Shown one piece after another: positions 1-11,753 of a stretch of DNA of 64,000 bases (positions are counted from its first letter, which is position 1; each line of letters begins with the position of its first letter). The translations under genes and the position numbers were made by a program. Below the pieces are notes generated by a model. That model worked only from the letters and a program-made list of their open reading frames with translations. It ran no database searches and had not been told where the DNA came from. Origin of the DNA: Edaphochlamys debaryana (lineage: Eukaryota > Chlorophyta > Chlorophyceae > Chlamydomonadales); the NCBI GenBank assembly GCA_016858145.1, contig JAEHOE010000032.1:868001-932000 (forward strand). Reading direction: 5' to 3'.

Positions 1-1221
1 CACAGACCGCCGCACTCCCCCCATGGGGCTACAGCCACCTCCAGCGGTGTGTGTGGCCCCCATTAAGACCGGCGGCGGCGGGACCGGCGACAACGGCACC
101 CCAGCGCTCTCCACTGCCAGTGGTGGGGGTGCTGGCACGCGGGCCGGCGGCGGCGGGACCGGCGGCGACAGCCGGAGAGCGGGACCGACGCACCGGCCAT
201 CGGCGGAGTGGCGTTCGACGCCGGCAGCTGATGGTGGTGATGCATGATATACGATGACTGGCCACTGGGCATCGGTCAGCGCTGCCCAGCACGCCAGCAG
301 TGGCTAGGTGGCCCGTTGCTCGGTGGCCACTGCCAGCTTGGGCCCTGGACGCGCAGCGGCGACCCGGGGGCCGGTGCCAGCGGACCGGGCCGGTGGCCCG
401 TCAAGTCTTGTAGCTCACAACGGACTCCAAGAGCACGCGTTGCCCGTAAAGGGAATTGGTACATAGGTTGATACTGCATGGGCAGGAAAGGGCGGTGTTG
501 GCGAATGGCGATGAAGAGTAAGGGGTGGGCCGTTGAGGAGCAACCTCGCATCAAGCGAGCGCCGTACGGTACCTGGCGGAGTGGAGACGTCGTCGGTGCG
601 GAAGCCGTACGACTTTGATCTTGCGCTGCCGTACAGTTGATACATGCGGCCGGTGCTTGGAGCGTGTAGCACAATGCCATCGGCGTTGAGACCGTTCTCC
701 GCGCTCAGGCCTGCACCAGCAGGGGAGGGGCGGGCTGGGATGGTGAGGAGAGACCTGCACGGAGCTGTCAGCAAGTACATGCATTGTGCTGCACACGGGT
801 TCACTCGTGGCGCCGCCCCTAGCTACGCGCGACGCTCCATCAAGTAGGTTTTACGCACAGATTCTGCGCGCGTGACGCCAATGAAGATGCCCCCGCCGCT
901 CACCCAGAGGGTAGTCCTTGTGTAGGGTCAGGGGCACCGCCCTGTGCGGCGAGTGCGTGGGGGCAAGGCTTGAAGGGAGCAATCGGGTGTTTCACAACCG
1001 TGTCATGCTTGAGACACTTGAGAGAGTGTGCATCCAACATCATGTCCAGGCATGTGTAGTGCGGGATAGCGCAGCGACAAGAGGATAGGTCCGGGCCAGG
1101 TTGCCGGATGCTAATCCCCTGGACGTCGCACAACAGCATGACGCCTCGTGTACCCTGCGTGTTCCACCGGCAGAGCTAGATAGCCGGCAAGCGAGCCTAG
1201 TACTAGCAAGCTCCAACTCAC
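1..1221. other. no supported gene
   Basis: GC-rich sequence with only overlapping short ORFs on both strands. One minus-strand frame at about 900-1139 reads plausibly as protein, but I could not join it in phase to the possible exon at 1222-1370. I annotate nothing here. Confidence 0.4.
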
Positions 1222-1370
1222 GTGTCGTACTCCCCCGCATGGGACTTGGCAAAAGTGCCGTATAGAGTGGCCGTACAAGTCAAGTCAGAAACGTCACCTG
1301 CATACACATGTGCGGGCGGGGCACGCTCCTTGATGATCGGCCTCAGCCGGCCATCAGTTGCCAGAGCCAT
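1222..1370 (-). CDS. possible first exon of an unresolved gene
   Basis: An ATG at 1370 opens 49 codons plus two bases and ends at a good donor (GACAC|GTGAGT). The translation is not low complexity. The next exon is uncertain: the acceptor near 1160 that keeps phase gives a frame that stops after about 39 codons, while the more protein-like frame (1139-900) does not match the phase. No family is recognised. This may be a real short gene, a fragment, or chance. Confidence 0.2.
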
Positions 1371-1763
1371 AGCATGCAAGCATGCACGTCACGGCAGCCC
1401 TGGGGCCCCAATCTTAATATCAAGGTAAGCCCATACCCACTCAGGCCCACTCACAGCTACGAAGGAGTGTAAAGGAGAATCCTGCACGCGCAGAAGCATA
1501 GGTGTGGCATGCATAAGGGTAAGCACCACGCAAGAAGGTAGCGGGGGGGCGGGGGCCTCGGGTATCGTTTGCCAGCGAGTACCGCTGATGAGCGAGGTGT
1601 CGTCTGCACCAGGACTTTGCCCTACGGTTGTGGAACTCCGCTCGAGGCGCTGCGCCCTCGGCTGCCTATCCAGTGCTTTACGGCATTACGGTACCCATGC
1701 TCACCAACTCCCTCAGTCCTCCGTGGTGACAATGAGGGAACACCCCAGAGGGGTGCAGGGCAC

Positions 1764-2693
1764 TCAGCTGCCAAAGCTGGTGATGGGCGAGCTAGGCGAG
1801 TCGCCGCCGCCGCTGTGTGCGTGCCCCCCGTACCGTGGCCCCCGCCCCTCCTGCCGGCGCACTGACCCCTTGCATCCGTCTCGCCTCCCGCGTGGCCCGA
1901 TGGTAAGCCCCATGGTGAGCCCCATGGTAAGCCCCATGGTTAGCCCCATGGTTAGCCCCATCAACTTGGCCCAGGGAATCGCCCGACTTTCCCCGGCCTG
2001 CCCAGCCGCCCTCCCTCCCTTTCCGGCTGACTGACCGTAGACAGGCCCGTCGCCGCCAGCAGTGCTGTCGTCTGTCGTCAGGTGGAAGGCCAGATTGCAG
2101 GTGAGGCGAGCCGCATTCGCGCTGCCCCCGGGGGCCGAGACCACGTGGTGGGGCTGCTGCTGCCCCCGCAGGTGGCGCCGGGACGTTGCCGGGTGGCCCT
2201 CGGAGGCATGCGCGTGCCCCTGCGCGTGCCGCCGCCCGGAGGCGAGCTCGGCAGCTAGGAGCGGTTGTCGGTTGGACTGAGCGCCTGCTACCGCGCTCAA
2301 CCTGAAATAGGAAACACACGTGTAGCATTGTCTCAAAGTATGCAGTAAAAGGCCGGGCCCGCCGGCGCGGGCGTCGAATGGCCATCCAGCAGAGCGGGGT
2401 TGTCACGAGCTCCATGTAAGAGCAATCCAACGGACTATGGTTCGCACTGGCATGGGTGCAAGCGACCAGGCGAGGTAGGCGCGGTCTTGCGCGCGCCCGT
2501 TCGTTACGCACGATGTAGCTAGACGGCCTGCACGCAGGCAGCCGGGCCCCACCACTCCCCGTAATTCTCACGCTGTCGAGTGGCAGGCCACGGAGCCGCT
2601 CTCGCAGGCTCTGCCGAACGCTGCGGCGGTGGGCCCTCCGCCGCAGCAGATGGCTATGACGACAAAGACAGCCGCATTGAAGACGTTCTTCAT
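1764..2693 (-). CDS. small putative secreted protein, three exons
   Basis: Exons 2693-2572, 2301-2036 and 1861-1764 join in phase to 161 residues. The protein begins with a typical signal peptide (MKNVFNAAVFVVIAICC followed by a small-residue region), which implies entry to the secretory pathway. The rest is polar, His/Ser/Gly-rich, with few cysteines and no domain I recognise. Intron 2 holds a 12-bp tandem repeat. Donors are GTGAGA and GTCAGT; acceptors are TTTCAG and GGTCAG. The start is the first ATG in the signal-peptide frame. The function is unknown. The exon chain is inferred from phase and splice sites alone, and exon 3 is the weakest part. Confidence 0.45.
1900..1959. repeat. 12-bp tandem repeat, 5 copies
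   Basis: Five near-perfect copies of ATGGTNAGCCCC. They lie inside intron 2 of the secreted-protein gene on the opposite strand. Read on the plus strand they encode repeated Met-Val-Ser-Pro, which makes a long but probably meaningless plus-strand ORF. Confidence 0.85.
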
Positions 2694-3949
2694 GCTTAAG
2701 GCAGCTATAGAGTCTCCCCTAGCGCAAGTAAATGGTAAGCAGCGGTGGTGTGCCCTGTCGCCACCGTCGTCGAGCGAACGCCACCTTGGTGCGTGTACGC
2801 CGTCTCCGGTCTTAAAATTGAGTACAAAGGTAGAGGTGAAGAGTTCTGTGTGTTTATGGTGTCGTTCAGCTGCTCGCGACGCGGTTGGACTGCCAGACTC
2901 CAAGCCCGTGTCCACTCGTGCTGCACCCAGAACGCGACGCGACATTACATCCGCAGCATGAAAGCACAAAGTGTCAATCGCCTTTGGGGGAATGTCCAGT
3001 GTACTGGTCGGTCCCAACCAAAACTGTCCCTGACTTGCGCTGTGCTGTGCTGCCGCACATCTTTGCATTGTAAACAGCAAAGCAAGCAGGTTTCAACGTG
3101 TGCGTTGGGGCGGGCTGGTGGCCCATGCAGACGTCCACGCGGGGTAAGGTGAGGGTTTATGGTGGTGTCCGCATCCCGCCCAGCCCCGTGAACCCTTGCC
3201 TGATGAATCCCCGTGTGCATCGTGAAGCGACACCTAGCGCTAGATGCAAGCCGGGGCAAGGAGCGGGGAGCGGGGAGCGGGGAGCGGGGAGCGGGGAGCG
3301 GGGAGCGGGGAGCGGGGGTGGCGGCTGGCGGGCTTAGTGTGGGGTGGGTGGCTAGGGGACCTGGGCTCCTGGGGACGGAGCAGGGGGTGGGAGCGAGCGG
3401 GCCTCCACTGGCAGTGTGTCTTCACGGGGGGGCAGCAGGCGTGACCACTTCGCAAACTTCGCATCAGGAGCGTGGCGATACTGCGGATGGTAAGGTCGGT
3501 GGCACACAAAGGCTGGTGCACCCTCACCGCCTCACGTCCGCGTAACAGCCAACTTTCGAAGTTCGGGAGATCGGGAGTCCCGATCCGGCGGCCAAGCAGC
3601 CAGTACAACAAGTCTGCCCGCAGAGGCTGCCAGCGCTGCCCGGCGCACGAATGAACCAGCCACGGGGCAGCTATACCTTACTTGACGCCCTACCGGTTAC
3701 GTCAGCGACCGGCTGACCGGCAGGGCAAGCCCTAGCTAGGCACTTGCCGGGGGCAACCACCCGGACCCACCCTGCGCCCCGAGCCCGCACTGCTATGTGC
3801 TATCACCACCAGCCGGGTTGCCTGCCCTTCCCCTCGCCCCTCTCACCCTGCCAAACGCTCAACCTCGGCTTTCCTGTCACCCCGTCCTACATGAGACTCA
3901 AGACTGCTGCGAGCCTGCGACCACTGCCTAGATGCGCAGGCCCACATCA
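2694..3949. other. intergenic, no supported gene
   Basis: Lies between the start of the secreted-protein gene and the 3' end of the F-box-like gene. It contains a GAGCGGG tandem repeat near 3261 and otherwise only unsupported short ORFs. Confidence 0.5.
3261..3317. repeat. 7-bp minisatellite GAGCGGG, about 8 copies
   Basis: Perfect head-to-tail copies of GAGCGGG. A simple G-rich array; on this strand it has runs of G that could form quadruplex structure, which is inference only. Confidence 0.9.
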
Positions 3950-6900
3950 CTAATCCATCAGGCCATAACCTTCGCAGCCGTAGTCATCATCCTCCATCGC
4001 CATCTCCCAGGCCGCCGCGTCAGCCTCTGCCTGCTCGGCTTGCATCTCACGACGTTCCTGCTCGAGCTCCCGGCGCCACTCCTGCTCCCGCTTCTCTGCC
4101 CCCCGCCGCCCCGCCGTCAGCTGGTCGCCCAGATCCCCCCTGCCTCCGCCGCCCGCCGCCACTCCCGCCGCCCCAACTCCCGATCCTGCCTCCGCCGCCC
4201 CCGGGCCGCTCCGCTGCCGCACCCGGCGCCAGCGCCTGCACACGCACAGCGCCGCCACCAGGTCCCGGCCCTCCAGCGGCGCCAGGCAGCGCTCCAGGAG
4301 CTCGTCCAGCAGCTGCACGTGTGTACGGCATCATGGGAAGCGGTACGACAGGATTCGATTGACAGCGTATGAAAGGATACGGCCGCAGATTACAGACGCA
4401 CAGGAGCTAGTGCACCTTGACTCTCCACCTGCTGTGCTAGGGACAGCACACAGTCATGCTGCTTGCCCCGCCGTACACTGACTAATGCCTCACCTGACTC
4501 ATCGGCGCTGGCCGCTGTGCCGCCATGCGCCCCACTTGGGGACCATCCGCCCATCCGCTCGCCCACAGCTGCTCAAAGGCGGGCGATGGCGTGTAGCCGG
4601 GCAGGCCGGAGCCGTCCCGCGAAGGCCGCAGAGCGAGCAGCAGCAGCCTCAGAACATGTACAGCACTTCCGCCACCAACGTACACGTCAAACTGCACGTC
4701 TGCCAGGTATGGAGAGAGCGGCAGAACGGCTTCCGGCTGACCCCGGCCATTATTGATCCACAGGGTAGCGGCGAAGGCGACGGCCGCCATGAAGGCCGGG
4801 CGGCTGAAGAGGGCCGAGGCCGAGGGGGCTGCGCTTGGATGCGGCAAGGCATCAGTCATCCTGCTGGCCCGCGCCTGAAGCAGCAGCGCGCCTGCCGCGG
4901 CGAAGACGTCTTGACCACGAACTGCCCCGGTGCCCAGGTGGGACCCTTCTGCCTCGCCGCCAGCCCCGCCCGCCGCTCCGCCGGCGCCTCGACCAGCGAT
5001 CGACGCCCTTTCGGAAGCGGCAGAGGCCCGGCCAATGGAGATCGCACCGCTGTCGTCCATCTGCTCCTCTGCCGCCCAGACCGCTGTCGCCAGCTGAGAC
5101 TCCAGACCGGCGAGCTGCGTCAGCACGCCCCCGTCCCTAGCTGCCGCCAGCGCCTCCGCTGCCTCGTGCCGCACGGCCGTCCAGGCCCCCTCCCAGGCGT
5201 CCAGCTGAGAGCTCAGTTCGGTGCGAAGGTGCGGCGGGAGGCCGTCGGCGAGGCCCGTCCGGGACGCCCCGCCGAAGCAGAGCCGGTCCCACACGGCGAG
5301 GGGGTGCAGCATGTGTGCGGCGTACGACACACTGCTGTACGACAGGGCCAGAGACACGCATCCAATGGTGTTGTCCTGCCGTGACGAGCTGGTTCCCTTG
5401 CCGGAGCTGCTGTGAACCGGCTCCATGAGCCAGCCCTTGTAGCGGAGGCTGGGCTGGGGCGGCGCCGGCTGGGGCGGGCATGCGGGCGAGGTTCTTCAGC
5501 AGGTGGGCGGGGCCGCGGGGCCTCAGGCTCTCAGACCGGGGCCCACGCAAGCCCGGGGCCCGGTGCCGCCGCCACCACTGCCACCGCGACTGCAGGCCCG
5601 GCAGCCGGTCCTTGAGCTCCTCCGTGGGGCCAACAAAGTACGGCACAGCACACGTGAGGCCGAGGGCCGCAGCGAGCGCCGGTAGCAGTTGTGGCGCCAA
5701 GACGTGGCCGTTGGGCTGCACGGCGGCCGCTAGTACGACGCCCTCGAAGGCGTACGGCACCGTACGGAGGCCGGTGCCGTACACCGCGCGCAGCTCGTAC
5801 GTGCAGCCGGGCAGGAAGGCCCCCACGTTGGCGTTCCGCCGCAGCCACAGCGCCACCCCGAGCGCCTGAGGGCCAGCAGTAAAAGTCGAGGGTTGCTAAT
5901 GCCACAGGCTGAGCGACGGCAACCACAGCCTCAACGATAGCAGCACAAGAGCAGAAGAAGACAGGACCTAAAGCATGCGACTAAAGATAGCCACCAGCCC
6001 CGCCGCCCCAACCCCGCCCGTCACCTCACCTCTGGCGCGACCAGGTCGTCGCCGGCCGTGGTTACCAGCTCTCCCGCCCACACGAAGGCCACCACCGGCC
6101 ATCCGTCCACCAGTCCGGCCGCCACGGAGCACGGCACCACCTCCTCAGAGTCGGCTTCACCACCGGTTCCTATGCAATGCCCGGCCCCGGTACCGGCCCC
6201 GGCCCCGGCCGGAGCCCGAGCGGGGCCGGTGCACTCCCGGACCTCGTTCTCAGACAGACTGTCGTATAACATGCCGTACTGAGCCTTACGCGCCTCCCTC
6301 TCCCTCTTCCGCTCCTCCCTCCTGGCATGGGCCATGTGCTCGGCGGCATCCATCCGTGACACGTCATCGCTGCCGTACCGCCAGGTATGGCGCTCTGAGC
6401 TCTCCGCGTCCGAATCCAGATCGGACTCAAAGTGGGCGTACGGCCGGCCCTCATCGTCCGGCAGGAGCGAGGGCCGGATGTCGGGCAGGCTCTTGCGAAA
6501 GCGAGGGGCCTGGGAAGGCCGGGGAGCCAACGTCAGGTCGCGGCGGGTCAACATGCGGGAGCACTCAGGTAGGGCTCAATGTGTGTGTCACGGGTCAAGC
6601 TGTGGGGCAGGAGCGACTCTGGCATCAGTACCCAGCGGCTTCCTACGCTGCTGCACCAGGCTGTTGCCGGTGAGCGATGCAAGCATACCCGCTTCCTGAG
6701 CGCACCTGGTGCTTCCAGCGCGCCCGCATGGACTCCTTGTCGGTGCTTGCGGCCGCCGCCTGCCGCAGCTGCCCCGCCTCCACCTCCGCCTCGCGGGGCC
6801 CCAGCCAGGGCGCAGCCACCAGCGCCCCCGACGGTGGGTGGAACACAACGTGCCGCACGTGCCTCAAGTGCTCTGCTTGGCAGTGGCTGTCGGTCGGCCT

Positions 6901-7049
6901 GGGGGTGAGCGGCAACACGCACGCAAGGTCGTGGCGTCAGAGGCGAGCTTGCAGGCCGAGGGGCCACAACCCTAGGAGGGAAGCAGAGCATCCCGCACTT
7001 ACTAGCGCCGCAGCCCAGCAGTCTTCTCGTGATGCGCCCCAGTGCCCAT
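3950..7049 (-). CDS. F-box-like protein with C-terminal F-box
   Basis: Exons 7049-7003, 6886-6706, 6563-6030, 5865-5537, 5448-4494 and 4312-3950 join in phase to 802 residues. The last exon opens with an F-box-like helix set (LLDELLERCLAPLEGRDL, then LCVCRRWRRV), the motif that binds Skp1 in SCF ubiquitin ligases, followed by a charged, coiled-coil-like Arg/Glu tail. Residues about 17-40 (HLRHVRHVVFHPPSG) resemble one WD40 strand pair, but no full propeller is seen. Exon 3 has a charged acidic/basic segment. An F-box at the C-terminus is unusual, since most are N-terminal. The 5' exon is chosen because it starts with an ATG, ends at GTAAGT and keeps phase. Substrate unknown. The junction 5537/5448 is the least certain. 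Confidence 0.55.
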
Positions 7050-7352
7050 CAACCCAGAGTCGGGGGTGATGGCTGTTGCGAGGGTGTTGCGCACCGACTT
7101 GCGTGCGTGTATCGGTGCATGCGGCTCGTACGGCACTCCGGCATGGCTCTAGATAACGCATGATGACGGCCCTGGCAGTGCCCCTTCCCCGGAGACCCAC
7201 CCCGGCGACTCTCAGGACCAAACAGTGAGTGCTAGCGGGGTTTGACCCGAGCCATGGCCAGGTGCGAGCTTGCATGCTGTGGTGCGGGCTGGTGGACTCT
7301 CGGGGGGGGGGGGGGGCTCAGCCCTTTCCCTGCCTCCGGGCAGCCACCCTTG

Positions 7353-10300
7353 TCATGATGCGCCCCAGAGCCCCTCAAACACGACTGACCGCGTGTAGCA
7401 CACCAGGCCGCCGGGCCACTGAGTCAGCTTGGACCTCCCAGCCGCCTCAGGCGCCGTCAGCAGCTCGACCAAGAGGCCCGCGCAGGGCAAAGCCGTGGCC
7501 ACGCCACGCGCCTCCCACCCCCGCTGCGACAGCTCCGCCACCGCTGCCGCGTCCGCCGCCTGGGGAGCGGGGGCTCCCGGCCGACCCACATCGCAGCCGC
7601 CGCCCTTGCCGCCGCTGCCGTGGGCTACAAGCCGAGAGCGGACTTGGGCGCTTGCGGCTGCGGCAGCCGAGCTTGCGAGCTGCTGCGGCCGCAGCGGCGG
7701 CGGCGCGGGCCTCAGCATCCAGTCCTTGCGGGCGACCGGTTGGCCGTTGAGTACCCGTGCTGCCACGTGGTGAGCGCGCTCGATGGCGTTCTCGAAGGTT
7801 TGAGGGTCGGCGAAACGGCCCGTCCGCTTGCCGCTATACCAATCAACCTCCGGGATGTACCCGCCCGCCGCCGCCCCCAGCGCAACCCACGTGCCAGGGC
7901 GTGCCGGGGCCCCGTACGGCATGTCCCACCGTACGGCGACGGGCCTGAACGTCGGGAGAGGTGGGCCGGCGGGGTACAGCTGCAGCGTGGAGCCCCTGGG
8001 GGTAACAAGGGCGGACTTGGTGGGTGGGGGTGAGCATTGGCGAAGGGAGGCATGCACTTAGACTGACCAGCCAGAAGCTGGAAGCCTGGGGTGAGCATTG
8101 GCACAAGGACCATGCGGACTGACCGGCTCTAACATTGATGGCCGGTCACTCCTATCACGAATTGCTGTCTGCAACTGCATCCAGCATAAAACACCAGCAT
8201 CAAAAACCGGGAGGAGCTCACTCTGGCTGGCACTCGTACATGAGCTCTGGTATCAGGTGGTCTGACGCTGACGAACAGTGCCCACGCTTGCAGATGCGAG
8301 AGGCCAGCGCTTGGCCGTCGATCACGAAGCGCTCGAAGGTCTTGTCCGCCGGCGTCCACTCGTACAGCAGCTCCGGCGTGAGTAAGGCGTACGGCACACT
8401 ATACGGCGTGAACACGATGCTGTGTGCACCGCCGCTCGCTAGCGTTCTGACCTCGGTCGGGGACACGTCTGCGCAGGCTACGCGGAGGACCGTGAGGATC
8501 GGATGCGCCGGTGCTGCCGTGCCGCTGCTGGCTGCAGTGCTGGCGGGCAGGGGCGGCGGGCAGAACGGCATGACTCGGCACGGGCCTAGCCCGGGGCCTC
8601 GCGTCGCTGAGGCCATCATCCGGTCATCATCCGCGTCCTCAGCCTTTGTGAGTAGACTGCTGCAGTCCTCGGACGTCAGGCTTAAGCAAGGGCACGCAGC
8701 CCCTACTTGCAATCCTCTGCTCCCGCCTGCCGCAACTCCAGGGCAGGGCCCCAGCGGCGCGAGCCGGTCCGACAGTCCCAGCTGCCACAGCCTCCTGCCC
8801 GCGACGCTCAACGCGTCAAAGGCGAGGAAGAAGGCGCGGCGGTCGTGCCAGACCACCTCCCCGTCCAGAACCGTGCCGGCGGGGAGCGAGCCGCCCAGGC
8901 CGCCGCTGCCCCCACCGCCACCACCACGGCCCGCTTTCTGTTCGACGGTGGCTTGGCAGGCGTACAGCGCCCCCACCGGGTTGAGCAGGTACACGCGGCT
9001 CGGCCGGCTGCACCTGCCGGTACCGCTTACACAGCCGGCTCTAGGTACCGGCAGGTGCCTCGCGCCCGCTGCGGTTCCCCCCGCCATTTCCGCACCGCCA
9101 GGCTGCGGGCCCAGGGCTAGGAGCAGGCACTGCACGCCGTCGGCCCGCCACCGCCGCGCGGCGTAGCGCCCCGGCCACGCCACCCACCGCACATCAGCGG
9201 CGGAGCGCACGCGAGAGGCCGGCTCCAGAAAGTGCGTGGCGGTGCTTGCGGTTGCGGCCCCCGGCTCGCCCACCTCGCCAAGACCCTTGAGGCCCAGCAC
9301 TTGCTCTGCCGCCGCCAGCACCCCGCGCCGCTCCTCCCCGCAGGTGACCAGCCCGCACCCGTCGCCCCCTAGCTCCGCCGCCGGACAGGTCACGGGTCGC
9401 AGGGGAGTCGCCGTCAGTGCGGTGGGCAGCCGGCCGCCCGCCGCCCGCAGCCACTCTGGGGGCGGCTTGCTGGACTGCTCCTGCCGGGGCCTCTTGTGGG
9501 CATGCCCCGCTGCTGCATTATCGGACGGCGGCGGCACTCCGGTGTCGTCACCTGTCCATGCAGGCCCAGCACCACATCCCTGAGCTGCCAGGTTGTGCCG
9601 TACTCCTTGAATATCGCCGTACGACGAATATGCGCCGTACGCTGCCCCGACCTCCGTCGTGACCCCGAGGGAGGTGAAGAGCTCGATCAGGCGGGAAGCG
9701 GACGCCTGCCATTGAGCATACCGCCGCTGACCCCGAGGGAAGTTGGGCATCACGCGCCCCAGGTGAATGACGCCGGCGGCCTGCGCTAAGGCTGGGTGCT
9801 TGATCAAGCTGAGGTCCGCGGGGACGTACAGCACCTGTACCGGTAGTAGGGAACGAAGCCGGAAGTGTGATTCGTGTCAGCTCGGGAAATAAAGCCCAAC
9901 CTCCTGCAACCCCCCCTCCCAACACGCCCCTCGTTGTCACCCCTCACTGCGGCGACCGCTAATGCACTTCGCACTCAAGTCTTACCGACGTCTTGCCTTG
10001 CCTCCGAGCTACCGCGTGCGGTCATAAAGTGCGTGAACAAGCAAGGCCCGTCCGCTCAACCTGGTGGCGACCCAGCCGCCGACCCACGGACCTGTAGGAG
10101 ACGTATGCCGTGTGTACGCAGGGCCGACAACACCTCAAAGCCGCCCCGCACGTCATGAACGCAGTCCAGGACCAGCAGGGGCCCAACTTGGTCCGTAGGG
10201 GCCGTTGAAGAGGCGCTGTGCGGCGGGGGAAGGGATGCGGGTTGGCGCGGTTGCGTGTTGCGCGGGCGTTGCTAACGCCTCCTACGGCCCCCTACCGCCT

Positions 10301-10553
10301 ACCCCATTACTTGCTCCCCTGCGCCCGCAGTCTCGTCTTACGTAGCAGGGCGGGCCCCCTCCGTCCGTGCCCAGATGAAGTGCTCCTCGAGCTGTGCCGG
10401 CCAGCGGTCGGCATGTGTTCCGGAAGTCGTTCCGTCCGCGTCAGCAGCGGTCGCGACGAACCGGCTCCTGCCTGGAACCTGGCTCGTCAGGTACTGGCCG
10501 AGAACCGCCTTTGCATCGCTGTTGGGCCCCAGCAGGACGATGGCGCTGGCCAT
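7353..10553 (-). CDS. mRNA-capping guanylyltransferase-like protein, active site degenerate
   Basis: Exons 10553-10342, 10215-10092, 9834-8273 and 7995-7353 keep phase and give 846 residues. The central part follows the motif order of the capping-enzyme/ligase nucleotidyltransferase fold: RADGVQCLLLAL in place of motif I KxDG(V/T)R, LDGEVVW as motif III, FLAFDALSV as motif IIIa, then SIVFTP and LLYEWTP at motif IV and V positions. Residues near 7830 (TGRFADPQTFENAIERA) fall where the C-terminal OB-fold of capping enzymes lies. The nucleotidyl lysine of motif I is Arg, the motif IV Glu is not seen, and the motif V lysines are replaced. The N-terminal 270 residues lack the HCxxGxxR triphosphatase loop. 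Known family role: GMP transfer to mRNA 5' ends. Inference: a non-catalytic paralogue. The exon 3/4 junction is phase-consistent but uses a weak donor (GTCAGC). Confidence 0.5.
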
Positions 10554-11544
10554 GTGGCCGTCGCGGAAGTGCTGTTTCCGAGATCCAGTAGCGTCCTTAC
10601 ATAAGTATTTCCAGTTTATGAGCAGATAGTCACACGTGCTCGACTGCGGTGTGGGCTTGGTGTCAAAAGCAGGAATGGCACGCTTTGCAACTATGCTCGG
10701 TAGCACAGGAGGAGGGGGCAGCATTAAAGGTAGCAGCAAGGAGGGTCATTAACAGCGGGGCTGGAACCTGGGCGGGGCTGCTCGAGACCAACCGCCGAGA
10801 TGGTCGGCTCCCCGCGTGCTCCCCCCTGACGGCCCCCCTCGCCCCCTGCGCGTGCTTCCCCGCGCCGGAACCCCGACGCCCTCGACGCCCCTCCTGGCCG
10901 CCCCCCGGTATGATACTGGCGTACGGCTGGAATGGCTGCCCCCTCATCGAAAGCCGCGAAAGCCATCTAGATGTCCTAGACTGACTGCCCCAGTCGACGG
11001 GGGAAGGAGACACGGGAGACGAGTTACGCGAAAAGCAAGGCCAGCAAATGCAACGACGGGGAGGTTGAGTCCAGGGCCTGACAACGTCTGGGGTGATGGC
11101 TGGTGGGGCTCCCTCCCCTCCCGTCTTCGTCCTGCCTCTGAAAGCGTGTTATGATGTTCAAAACCCTGCGGTCTCCACTTCAGGCTGATTGGGCCCTTTA
11201 AGACCCAAAGCTGCTGCTGTTGAGGCCCGTCTTCCTTGGACCAGTCCTCGGTGTTTACAATGAAGGACCCCCCTGGGGTCACAGCGCTGAACGCTGGGGC
11301 CAAGCGACCCACCTCACGGGCTTGCCCCCTGCAAGCCAGAACGCAAGTCCCTGTCATAACTTGCACTGACCACACTCAGGTCCCACCTTAGTCCTTGGCA
11401 CGCAATGACCATGCTCAGCGTGTATCGATGGCCCCTCCTCGGCCGCGCCTCCTACCAGTAACCGTTCACCGTTCATCATGTGCTCACACTGTTGGCCGTA
11501 CACCTCTCGATCCTGGCTCTCCCGACCCCACATTCACTCCCACT
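10554..11544. other. intergenic, no supported gene
   Basis: Lies upstream of the capping-like gene. A minus-strand frame at 10944-11375 reads partly like protein but has no clear start, splice sites or family, so it is not called. Confidence 0.4.
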
Positions 11545-11736
11545 CTGCGGCTCCCTCCCGTTTGTTATGCGCCGCAGAGGACTATGTCCCCTTTCCGCAA
11601 GGTGCACATCCCATCAAACGCCACGTGTAGCTCACCCGGTCCCCGCCCCTGCCCTGCGGCTCCCTCCCGTTTGTTATGCGCCGCCGGGCGAACCCCCCCC
11701 CCCCTGCGGCTCCCTCCCGTTTGTTATGCGCCGCAG
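11545..11736. repeat. three direct copies of a 33-bp repeat with inverted ends
   Basis: Near-identical units start at 11545, 11654 and 11704. Each begins CTGCGGC and ends GCCGC(A/C)G, so the ends are inverted repeats of each other, around a core containing TCCCTCCCGTTTGTTATG. Spacing is uneven (109 and 50 bp). They sit just downstream of the LINE remnant, which is read on the minus strand. Confidence 0.85.
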
Positions 11737-11753
11737 GGTGTGCCCCGCCTCCA

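Noticed and set aside
1504..2034. 176-codon plus-strand ORF with MVSP repeats
   Set aside because: It is produced by a tandem repeat and overlaps a phase-consistent spliced gene on the other strand; the flanking residues look random.
10338..10739. Possible rhodanese reading (FRDGHMASA) at the start of the capping-like gene
   Set aside because: It needs frame upstream of the best ATG (10553) and there is no catalytic-loop Cys; the similarity is a few residues only.
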